A DNA stretch of 64,000 bases from Ornithodoros turicata. Its lineage: Eukaryota > Arthropoda > Arachnida > Ixodida > Argasidae. Below the pieces are notes generated by a model that was given only the letters and a program-made list of their open reading frames with translations, did no database searches and was not told the DNA's origin. Below, in pieces: positions 45,307 through 55,130 of the stretch. A program made the translations under genes and the position numbers. Each line of letters begins with the position of its first letter. Within the stretch, counting starts at the first letter, position 1. The stretch covers positions 62,001 through 126,000 of the forward strand of contig NW_026999452.1 in the NCBI RefSeq assembly GCF_037126465.1, read 5' to 3'.

Positions 45307-46869
45307 TGTGGCGGCCCGTGTGTGATGACGAAGACGTGCCTCTGCTGCCACGCGCTACGGCGCTGGCACGGCAGTTCTACCGGCACCGTCCTAGCGTGAG
45401 GCCACGACCATCTGCCCGCTGGGACATTCCATCATCGCCGGTCAGGACTCATGTAGAGGGACACCACCTCCTCTACTCCTAAAAAAGTTTGGTGTGACGA
45501 GGGGTGACAATCATAGTGTGGTCATGTGCTGTCGTCCGATCGCATCTGGCGTTAAACCCTGAACTTGCCCAAAAATAGCCAAATAGCCAAGATGAAAATC
45601 ACCCCGCCAACTGTTACAAAAAGTAGCCCAATTTGGCGGTTTATAGCCCAATCTGGCCACCCTGGCGGTTACTCTGAATCGCAAAATCATTAAGAATCGT
45701 TCTAGCTTTACTCCCATTCAGAGCAGCACTATCATCATGACAGTACTTCAAGAAGAATGTTCCTTGTACAAAAAAAAAAAAATACAGAACTACATGTAGA
45801 AGGAAGCATGACAGACTAGATGTAGAAGGAAGGAAGCATGACAGAACAGGTCTGGGCATGTCAGGATATTGCTCAACGAGCACTGTCACTCCAGGAAAAA
45901 TCGCATGTTTGTCAGACAACAAGGGGGAAAAAGCAGAAAACACACTCCCCAGCATCAAACTATTTCTAAACACAGACACACACACTCGTCTTATTAAAAA
46001 AAAACAATGTTCATGGTAAATCCGTCCAGGAAAATGCACACCAATCGTCCAACCTCACATTTTCTATTGCTGCACTTTTTCTCCAATATCGGTCAATGCA
46101 TTGCTACAGATACCTCAAACAGAGCAAGTGCGTGACGTCATCACATCCTGTCTGGAGAAGGCAGCGGCACAGACAAACACTCATATTATTTATTGAATCG
46201 CAAGATTAGTTTTTTTCCTTCTACGACGGCTACGACGAAACCCACATTGAAAGCGCGGTCTAACATTTTATTGCTTTCAAGAAAGTGGACAGAACGGTTA
46301 TAACCAAACTGCTCAAATATTTTCACGGATGAGTCTACAAATGAGAGAGGATCCATGTGTGCGTGTGGTTTATTTGGTAAATTGGTTAACCAAACCGCTC
46401 AAATGTTTTACAAAGGACTCCATTTGCAGCAGCAGAGACTATGGGCGGGAAATGTAAAAATTGCAACAGCACGATATGTCCATTGGATGAACATTCAGCA
46501 TACCGCCATTTGTTGAACATATACAAAAATCGGACCACACGACAAGCAAGACACAAGCTAGACCATATGACAAGAAAATCTGCGGCGGAAAATTTAAAAT
46601 TCGGCGGAGGTAGTGCCACCTATTGAACAGGAACTATAGCGCGGCGGACGTGGCATACTACAGCAACTGCGTGGCGCCATCTGTCTTAACGCCCTCACAC
46701 TTGTCACCCTCACTATTGTATTTTCAATACTGACCCCTGTGTACATGTTGAGCCAATGGCCCAATACTGACTGACAACTAACAAGACACCTTATCAATGA
46801 TATGGTTTAACTATGATGTGATATCACTGGTTAACAATGATGTTGTATCACTGATCACCCGAGCACTCG
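45307..46869. other. No supported gene; partial repeat copies
   Basis: 45660-45960 is a diverged copy of the repeat at 41380-41710: GTTACT...GAATCGCAAAATCATTAAG, AATCGTTCTAGC, then the TCAACGAGC.CTGTCAC block. The rest contains short frames, A-rich runs and no gene. Confidence 0.45.
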
Positions 46870-46912
46870 ACCCCCATTGCACTCGACTTCCAGTGTATTG
46901 TGCTGCTTGGGA
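46870..46912. repeat. Partial copy of the 11122-11274 MITE
   Basis: CCCCCATTGCACTCGACTTC followed by CAGTGTATTGTGCTGCTTGGG matches the right arm of the palindromic MITE at 11122-11274. Only this arm is present. Confidence 0.7.
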
Positions 46913-49750
46913 AACTGTCTTATGCAGTGAGGTCATGATGACCTGACTGATGAGGGCGGAGCGGCTGCGGCCTTGAGTGACGTCATACGACCTTGATGAC
47001 GTAGTTCTGTGGTTTGGCTGGAGTTCATACTTACCTTTTCTTTGGGGACGTTTTCGCCGGGAATATTCTTGATGGGGACCTACCACACCCGACACTTCCA
47101 CCCTCCTTGTCCTCCTCCTTACCGTCAACGAATGCATTGAGGCGGAGCACAGTGGTAAATAACAAATAATTTTTATTCGTCAGGATTGGTTTCGATGAGA
47201 CTGATTCCTGACTCAGCTTCTTGTTTTCCGCGTTCCGCGTTCCGGCGTTTACGCAAGTGGGTCCGCATCTTCGGCGAAGCTCGAAGACGCTTTGTCCAGG
47301 GAGCGGATAGGAAAGCGCAGAAGTGTACGTGCATACTGAATACAGTAATAACAAAAGCCCGAAAAGAAAACTCAACATCACTAATTAGCCGTCCAGATCT
47401 ATGAACTGAGCTCCTGCAGCTCCTGATCGGCGAATTAGTGGTATCGGATTTCTAAACATGACATATCTTGCGAAGCAATCGAGCATTTTCTCTTCTGAGA
47501 TCGCTTGCCTCAACGGGGCGAGCAAACCCTATATCCTATTTTGCCTTTTTTTTTTCAGGTACCCTGATTTAAGCCCCAGCTTACGCGGCATTGAAAACTC
47601 GACTGGAGAACTCATACAAACAAGACAGTTTACACCGGGGCAGCTCATACCAGGACAACCAACACTTTTTTGGCCCTTTTTTTTTCTCGTTGTACCATTC
47701 AGGCATTCACTACGCAGGCAGGCATCATTTGAGCGGGTGCCGTCACAAGACGTGGCGATGGCTGATGAAAGCCCAATAAGGCCGAAACCGCTGTCCCGTA
47801 CTGGCATGGCCGCGTTCAAGACAAAAAGCAAAGTCTGTTGCTCTCCGACTCGAAATGTATCTGAGAAAAGGAAATTAGGGTGGCGGCCACAGGAACAAGT
47901 TCTGTGCTGTGCTCTTTATCCCTAGAGTTTTTTGTCGTAGTGTTATCTGCGTTACTGGCTGTATACCATCCGCATATGTGACCAGCAGATGCGGCACAGC
48001 TCTCCGAATATCACCCACAAGAGCGCAGGCATCGTCATTGATTCCGGGCCACCACACTGATTCCCGAGCTCTGGCCTTACCCTTGTTCAGACCTTGATGA
48101 CCTTAGTGGATCAGCTCCAACATTTTCGTACGAAGGGCACATTGAAACTTCATTTGAGATATATTCATTGAAACGTGCGCAACGTCAAATTAGTGTTGGC
48201 TAGGTTACTTGAGTGTCCTCTGCGAACACCCGTGCAATGCATTAATAGGAACAAGCAAGTTGTGTTGAAATTAACCAGCGAGAAAAAAAAAATAACACCT
48301 GCCATGATCTGTGCCACCCAAAAACTGCGCTAACTTGGAGTTGGCGCAACCCTCTCCTAACTCTAGCAATCCCCATAGCAAGCCTCTCCCATTATTTTAT
48401 GTAGGGAACCTGTCACCTACTGCTAAGAATGGCTCACTCAGGAAAGCCGCGGTCTTCCTCCACCACTGTAAGCTGGGTCACCTGCTGAGGAGGATGGTGC
48501 GTTTTTCTTTTTAAGCATTTTGGATCAGTTACATCACCATACAGTTACATACATACCGCCACTTCGAAGTGACATTAGGAATGGCTTATCGTGTTTCGGG
48601 ATTGCCTACTAAGGCCCAGTATTGCTTTTACGTGTGCACAGCAAAGGGCTGCACCTCTCCGAGCCTGCCAACATATGCGTATGTGTCATATCGTGCCGTT
48701 CACGTATGGTAATGAGGCGTTCGTGAGTCAATGATGTGACAGCCTAGTATGGGTTTGGGTCACTATATATTTTTTGTTCGGCTGCACTGGTCCATTTTTC
48801 GAAGAATGTCCGTATAGGACAAGTGCCCGCAACTATAGTCGTCTGCACGCTCAAGGGCAAAAACGGCCCAGTGTCCTTGAAAACCAGTTGATCTCGCCGC
48901 ACAAACCTTTAAAGAAGACAAAAGTAACGATAAGCGGGATAAACAACAGCGTATAATCTCATCTCCGTAAACATGTGACAGTAGTACGTCGTCAACGAAC
49001 AAAATAACCACACCGAAATACAGGGCATTACTGATTGTGCATGGCATTGTATTACACCGTAGGTTTGACAATACACTTTCACCACGTCTTCCAACGTGTG
49101 ACACAGAACCATCTTTTATGCATAACATTGCAGTTCTAGTAGCATTGCTACGATTGGTAGCAGATTGGTGTCCTAATAACAATGCCCCGTACTCCTCACC
49201 TTTGCTTTTATGGTGACCAGGTCATCTGCCACTTTCACAGTAAAACCGTCCCATGCCAGGCTGTATACACCATCGGTAACGCGGACTCTTTTCTCTTTGC
49301 ACCACTGAAATCAAAAGTAATTGTACATTGTACATCTAAATATTCAAGTTGTAGCGAGAAAGAAAAGATGTCATGTGGAGTAGTCATTACATTGGATGAT
49401 TAAGTGTAGCTTCATTGCTTTTTGTGCACCTATTTTGTGCATCTTACATTAAAAAGAAACGAACCGAATAGAAAGAAACTCCCTGTGCGCCAGTATTAAG
49501 TGATAATGGGAGTGATATCCTCAATAGTCACGATGGAACACATGGAACAACTACAACACACAGCGTACAACTAGCAATTATTCATTCAGTGAGTTATTCA
49601 ACCCTCAACGTTGATCCTGTAGGGATTAGTGCAATTTATTTTGCATAGGGCATCCTGGGACAGAGAGTTTGACGAAAGAAGAGGTACATCGAGCGCTTTG
49701 TCGAGAAGTGTTTTGTCGCGTCCCCAGTTTTCTCGCGTTCTCAAAATAAT
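46913..49750. other. No supported gene
   Basis: Overlapping frames on both strands (for example 47031-47381 minus, 47458-47925 plus, 48763-49182 minus) show no recognised domains. A T-run plus CAG near 47555 resembles a splice acceptor, but no coherent exon follows. It includes the candidate ribozyme-like motif at 47762-47788. Confidence 0.35.
47762..47788 (+). ncRNA. Hammerhead-like core motif (CTGATGA...GAAAC), candidate
   Basis: CTGATGA is followed after 15 nt (with a possible 3-bp GCC/GGC stem II) by GAAAC, the two conserved strands of the hammerhead ribozyme core. Penelope-like elements are known to carry minimal hammerheads with this layout. Stem II is imperfect and the stem I/III partners were not established, so this may be a degenerate element end or chance. 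Confidence 0.25.
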
Positions 49751-49756
49751 TGTCGT

Positions 49757-50400
49757 CGGTTCTACGACTCTAGCAGAGTTCCCCGTCAAGCGATTGTGCT
49801 GTCAGCATTATAAGCCATGGTCACGTCGGCACCAGTTGGCACAGTTGCTTCAGATCGTGTTCTTGGTTTCCGCGCTACACGTGTAGGACAATCTCTACTT
49901 CGAGGCACAAACCTGTCTCTATTAAGCCACTATGCCGATGCGGGATCACTACGACGAGCAAATTATCGCCGTTCTACAACCAAGTTGCTTGTCAAGCAAC
50001 TGTGTTGTCAGCCTTTAAGCTATCGTCGCACTGGCACCAGTTGGGGTACGGCCTTCATGAAAACACGAAGGGCTCACGCTTTCGTATGCTTCAGGTCTTG
50101 TCCTTGGGTTCAGCGCTACACATATTGGATAATCTGCAGTTCAGGCACGAACCTGTCTCTATCAAGCCACTCTGCCGATACGAGATCACTACTACAAGGA
50201 AATTGTAGCGCGTTTTACGACTCTAACAGAGTTCCCCGTCAAGCAACCGTGGTGTCAGCCTTATAGGCCATCGTCGCACTGGCACCAGTTGGGGCTCGGC
50301 CTTCTTGAGAACATGCAGAGCTCACGCTTTCCTATGCCTCAGGTCTTGTTCTTGGTTTCCGCGCTACACGCGTTGGACATTCATTATCCTTCAGGTGTTA
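49757..50400. repeat. Three-unit tandem repeat, ~210-240-bp period
   Basis: Units start near 49760, 49971 and 50213 with TTCTACGACTCTAGCAGAG-like sequence. They share CCCGTCAAGC, TGTCAGC.TTA.A, TCGGCACCAGTTG, CTTCAG.TC.TGTTCTTGG, CGCTACAC, GCACAAACCTGTCTCTAT and AAGCCACT.TGCCGAT. Unit 1 lacks about 30 bp present in units 2 and 3. Several frames stay open across units (for example 49817-50266), a frequent by-product of tandem repeats. No known satellite name is assigned. Confidence 0.85.
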
Positions 50401-51010
50401 CAGCTATTAAACAATCCATTGACCTTCCTTACGTCGAGACACGCAGGAAATCTAATAGGCTCTGTCTATCATAAATTCTTTCATACCAGTTTATTGAGAC
50501 CGAATTTTTTGTTACCAGCTGTACATAGCTGTATGTTCCCGCGACTGGATCACCCCTTAAAAGATGAACCTTTCTCACACATTTTTCTCGCTCACCACAC
50601 ATTTTTCTCGCTCATTTTTTAGCTCTATGCACCACTGAATAGAGCGGTCTTCCATTACCGCTAGTCATCACTCACGATGTAACTGCTTTCAAACGTCAAA
50701 TTTTGCATTTTCTCCAGATATAAGTAACTGTTTATGCAGATTATTTTACAGATATCGATTATCTTGCTTTTTATGAGTGTGTCTAACTATAAATATCGTG
50801 TTTCTTTTGTTTCTTGTTTATCAGTGTGCCTAGCAGGTATACGGGTTCATCTTTACGGGTTTGTTATTCATGAGTGTGTCTCGCTGTAAATATATGTTGT
50901 TGTTCTTCTTGTTGTTCCTGTACTGTAATTCCCTCCCTCATGTAATGCCCCATTGAAATAATTTAAGGTAGATGTGTGACTTTATTCAGGAGGAAGGGGT
51001 GTATCCCGTT
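50401..51010. other. No supported gene
   Basis: AT- and T-rich sequence with a short internal duplication (TCATGAGTGTGTCT... near 50770 and 50868). Nothing coding. Confidence 0.45.
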
Positions 51011-51014
51011 TGAA

Positions 51015-51680
51015 ACCACTAACAATAATCTTTCAAAAATAAACGCGTAAGTACCCACTGTTAAAAATATGTCTCCCAGAATATACGCTTAAAAATCAAC
51101 GCATTAAAATAATCGCCGAAATATCCCCGTTTAAATAAAAACGCTAAGGAATCTACGGTTAAGAATATATCGTTAAAAATAAATCGTTTCAGAATCCCCC
51201 AAATCCACCCTACAGTTGCTAGAGTCATGTGGTATGGCCCAAATCAAGGTGAACTACAAGCAAGCGGCTTAAACTAACCTCACAGGACCAGACTAGCCTA
51301 AACTACCCCAAACTAACCTAAGCTAACCTAACATAACCTGATCTAACCCGGCGCAAATTGCAATCATTCCGCCTCCGTGCTAGATGGTGAGGGGATTTGG
51401 AACAGTTTATTTTTAACGGTGGATTATTAAACGGTGATCTCTAAGCGGGGATAGTAATCGGTTTATTTTAGGGGATATATTTTTAACAGTGTATTTTTTA
51501 AGCGGATTATTCTTGAATGTTTTATTCTTAAGCGTTTATTCTAAATGGTGGATTTCGGGGACCACCCGGGGGGTCCCCGAAATCCACCATGAAGAATAAA
51601 CGTTTAAGAATAAAACATTCAAGAATAATCCGCTTAAAAAATACACGGTTAAAGATATTCTCCTAAAATAAACCGCCTCT
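51015..51680. repeat. Palindromic array of a short TTAAAAATA/ACGG motif
   Basis: 51030-51195 holds about ten degenerate units of the form TTAAnAATAnAnCG at 14-20-bp spacing. 51395-51565 holds the same units in inverse orientation (CGnTnTATTnTTAA). Immediately after lies a near-perfect palindrome centred at about 51569, with arms of roughly 100 bp (GTGGATTTCGGGGACC and its inverse at the centre). The unit sequence is not a known telomere or satellite to me. The region could extrude long hairpins. Confidence 0.8.
51280..51350. repeat. Degenerate CCTAA/AACCTAA-rich tract
   Basis: Repeated CTAACCT, CCTAAGCTAACCTAACATAACC and CCAAACTAACC units lie between the two arms of the TTAAAAATA array. The arthropod telomere repeat is TTAGG (CCTAA), so this could be a decayed interstitial telomere-like tract. 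It is too degenerate to be sure. Confidence 0.35.
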
Positions 51681-51729
51681 CGCCTGTCGCCTAAAATAAG
51701 CCTCTCGCAGGTACGGTTATGTTACTTCT

Positions 51730-51943
51730 CACTCGTGGTCGCCGCAAGTGGCGCTAGGAGCGCGCGTCGGCGCAGAGTAAGCTAGGAGCGCGCGCGCGCT
51801 TCCCGTACCCGCCACCCGTAGAACAGCCCTTGCGTCAGTCGTGCGCTGGCTCTCGTGGAGAGAAGACGTGCGGTCGGTCGCTCCGCCACGTTAGTTGAGC
51901 CTTGGCTGTCGATGAGAGCGGACGCGCTCGCCTCGGGGGAAAG
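51730..51943 (+). promoter_or_regulatory. GC-rich region: candidate promoter and non-coding first exon
   Basis: CpG-dense sequence (GCGCGCGTCGGCGC, GCGCGCGCGCTTCCC, CGGTCGGTCGC) in otherwise AT-rich DNA ends in GGGGGAAAG|GTGAGT, a strong 5' splice site at 51943/51944. This is what a 5' UTR exon of an expressed host gene looks like. The coding part would begin in the next exon (52221-52560). Confidence 0.4.
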
Positions 51944-52220
51944 GTGAGTGATTTGCCGTAGCCGTTAGGCCTTCTCCCGATGTGTCTGGTCTTGACGCAC
52001 TTCTACCTAGCTCTTCGCTCGTCTGAAGCCTTTTCCCCACATTACCAGTGTATGCACCATCCCGTGTTTAGATTTGATTAGCAGTGTTGTATTGCATTTT
52101 TACCCGCAGCTAATACTTTTCCTGTGTTCCACGTAGATCAACATGAGGCCAAGCACTGCGGTTAGGCCTAAGCACCCCGATTCCCAGCTCAGCGCTCACC
52201 TTAAGCCTTTTCTCTCCAGA

Positions 52221-52560
52221 TGAGCAGTGTTTTGTATGTGATCTCACATGTTTAGACTTGTTGTAGTGTTGCTATTTTTACCCGGCGCTAGTATTTTGTT
52301 GTTCTCTCTCTCTCTTTCGCACGTATCGACATGGCGGTGGGGCCATCTGGTGTGATGCCTGGGAACTTGCTTGCCACCAAAATCGTGGCGCAAGGATTTC
52401 TACAAAGAGATTATGTTCCTCCTTCGGCTTTAAGGAAGGGAAGATGGCAGACACGACCGTCCAGTAAAGGTGTTCAACACTATAGGAGAGAAGTTGGTGC
52501 ACCAGTCACCGGGCGAAACTTTGGAACACACCCATTCAGACTTTCGTTCTTGAAGCTGGG
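52221..52560 (+). CDS. Candidate second exon with start codon, unrecognised host gene
   Basis: A pyrimidine-rich acceptor (CTTTTCTCTCCAG) precedes 52221 and a strong donor (GAAGCTGGG|GTAAGT) follows 52560. Translation would start at the ATG at 52331 in a favourable context (CGACATGGCG) and stay open for 76 codons plus two bases. The peptide is basic and Gly/Pro-containing (VGPSGVMPGNLLATK, VPPSALRKGRWQTRP) and matches no family I know. If real, the following intron contains the minus-strand gypsy relic. Confidence 0.35.
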
Positions 52561-52991
52561 GTAAGTTAAGCATGCAGTATCACTACCAGACACCATACGA
52601 TTCCAACGTTTTTCCTCTGGAGCAACCTCGTTTATCTAACAGTGCACCTTTGCTCACTTCAAAAGATGTGAAAGGACTCCAAGGACATCTTTCCTTTTGC
52701 CGGACGCGCCTTGTGCAGTCACTCCGATGGCTGGCCCGTCCGTGCTCTGTAGTTGGCTCTGCAGCACCTGAAAGGGAGACCTACCATTAGTAGTGCACGC
52801 CATCCTTCGTTACCATGGCTCAGCGACTGAGACGCAGTGCACGCTTTTAGTCACATGGCGACAAATGCACAAGGTCGAGTCAGGCTTGGTCACCCCATCA
52901 CCTGTGGGAAGCTATCCCAGCTAAAGGTAAGAAAGACAGGTCCGACCATCAAGCCCAATAACGAAGGAATGATTTATTCTGCACGGTCTCG

Positions 52992-55130
52992 CACTCAGGC
53001 GCGCTGCGTGGGCGGCGCCAGCTGACCGGCTTCGTCGTCGGCAATCACCACAGCTACCCCCCGCTCAGAGCATCGACGGTACAGGAGGGTTAGCATCGCG
53101 GTTAGCATGGGGTACGGAATCTGTCCAGGTGACGTGCTTCACTGGCACGGACGTAGGAGATGCTGGAAAGCTGGGTCCGGAGAGGGTACAAACGCGAGGA
53201 GCGTTGTCGATGAAGGCAGGCTTCAGCCTGTCGATGGAGACAGATTCAGGCCGACCGTAGTCGTCGATCACAAACGATTTGCGTGAACGGCGGAGAACCT
53301 TGTAAGGACCGGAATACGGAGGCTCAAGCGCGCGACGAAGGCGGTCCGTCCGAAGGAAGACGTCGGGCGTCGACGACAATTCAGAGGGCACGAAGGGAGC
53401 TGGTGATGCTACTGCTCGGGTCGGAGTGAACTGAAGCGTTGCGAAAGCTTGTCTGAGGCTGGCGAGGAAAGCAGACCGTCCAAGCGGTCCGTGCAGGGAA
53501 CGGATGAAGGTGCAAAGACGTCAGCGGGCAGGCGAAGAGGGGTCCCATATACCAGCTCCGTCGACGAACAGCAAAGATCGACATTAGCTGTCGCACGGAT
53601 GCCCAAGAGGATGGACGGCAGGCTATCCGTCCAGCTCACACGGTCACCGTGGGCCATCACGGCTTGCTTGAGGTAACGGTGGAAACGCTCCACCAGGCCG
53701 TTGCATGCCGGACGGTACGCGGAAGTGCGTATACGCTCGGTCTCGATGAGGCGCAGGAAAGCTGCGAAGAGGTGGCTCTCAAGCTGTGGTCCCCTATCTG
53801 TGATGACATCCTCTGGGACGCCAAAGCACGAAATCTAGGTGGACAGGAGCGTGTACGCAACGGCCTCGGCAGTCGAGTCTTTCATGACAGAGGCTTCAGG
53901 CCAGGCGGGTGAACCTGTCGACACAGGTCAACAGATAACGGTGGCCCTGCGGTGAGGGTAGAGGCCTGACAATGTCAAGGTGGACCTTGCTGAACATGGA
54001 GCTGGGAGGCAGAAAGGTGGCAAGAGGAGACACGGTGTGCCTGTGGCATTTGCTCAGCTGGCAAGGACTGCATGTGCGGACCCAACGACGGATGTCCTGT
54101 CGTGCTCCGGGCCAAACAAACCATTGAAGAACCAATGCCGTAGAGGCGCGGACTCCAAGGTGTGCGAGGCCATGGAAGGAGTCAAAACCAATCTTCCGCA
54201 AGGCAGCGAGAATTACTGGACGTAGCGCGGCATTGGTCGTGTCGCACAGGACGGGCCGCGGGCAGCCAGGCACGGGCAAATCTTTGGCAAGTTTGAGGCT
54301 TGTTGAATGACCGCTACGAAGGTGGGCGATCTCAGAGTCTTCAGATTGTGCATGGGCGATGGCGTCGGCGCTGAGGACTGTCGCTCTGGTCACAGCGTGA
54401 ACACGACTCAAGGCGTCCTCTACAGCATTACTGGGCCCTTTGATATGGCGGATGTCAGTGGTGAATTCAGAGATATAAGCGAGGTGCTTAATCTCGCGAG
54501 GGCTGTACTTTGTGCTGGCGGATGAGAAAGCATCGACAAGTGGCTTATGGTCGGTTGAAACGGTAAAACTTCTGCCCTCCAAGGAATGACGAAAATGGCG
54601 CACCGCAGAGTACGTCGCGACGGAGGCACTATACTTCCCGAAGGCACTATACTCCGTGGGGCTGAGCTTGCGTGAGAGGAACACGAGCGGCACGTGGACG
54701 CCGTTGACCTCTTGCTGCTGAGCCGCGCCAATAGCGTTATCCGAGTCGTTAGGGACGTGGGAGCGTCGTGCCGGGGATGGCTAAGCATTGTAGCGGAAGC
54801 CAAGGCATCCTTGACGGAGTCGAAGGCGGCTCACAGGTCTTCGTTCCAGGGTGAGGGTGCCGCGGGTGAGGAAGCTAGTTTGGTTTTCGGCAATTCTTCG
54901 AGGGGTCGAAGAAGTACCGCGGCGGACGGAACGAAACGTCTATAAAAATTGACGAGCCCAAGGAAACGGCGTAGCTGGCGGACAGAGGTTGGTAGAGGAA
55001 ACTCCTTGATTGCCCGCACTTTTTGTAGAATGGGGAAGATTCCGTCGGCGGAGATCTCCACCTCAGGCGCGCTGCGTGGGCGACGCCAGTTCACCGGCTT
55101 CGTCGTCGGCAGTCACCATACACCCATCTG
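52992..55130 (-). mobile_element. Ty3/gypsy retrotransposon remnant, minus strand
   Basis: On the minus strand a pol relic (55094-53062) is followed by a purine tract (GAGCGGGGGG near 53055) and LTR-like sequence (GTGGTGATTGCCGACGACG...CAGCGCGCCTGAG, then AATAAA near 52977). A ~68-bp copy of the same LTR segment abuts the truncated start of pol at 55062-55130. Gag, protease and most of the RT are missing, so the element is a 3' remnant bounded by LTR sequence on both sides. Confidence 0.8.
53062..55094 (-). pseudogene. Gypsy pol relic: RT end, RNase H, integrase
   Basis: In minus-strand order: the RT thumb/connection motif QKVRAIKEFPLP...FLGLVNFYRRFVP (55050-54950); RNase H with LSRKLSPTE and STDHKPLVDAF (54670-54510); the integrase HHCC finger (HGLAH...CSPC, about 54160-54050); and the core acidic triad, seen as HLDIVRPLP (about 53975), VITDRGPQ (about 53800) and GLVERFHRYL (about 53690). 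The C-terminal domain follows with GPYKVLRRSRKSF and SVSIDRLKPAF (53340-53210). Frameshifts occur around 54700, 53895 and 53400, and an in-frame TAG lies shortly before the second aspartate. It is non-functional as it stands. Confidence 0.9.

Noticed and set aside
44423..45325. 300-codon plus-strand open frame, the longest single ORF outside the LINE
   Set aside because: It begins inside the LTR and runs through GC-rich sequence with internal repeats. It has no domain, and another 174-codon frame overlaps it, so it is probably a composition effect.
49817..50266. 149-codon ORF as a possible repeat protein
   Set aside because: The openness follows from tandem repetition. The reading frame changes between units and no protein family is recognised.
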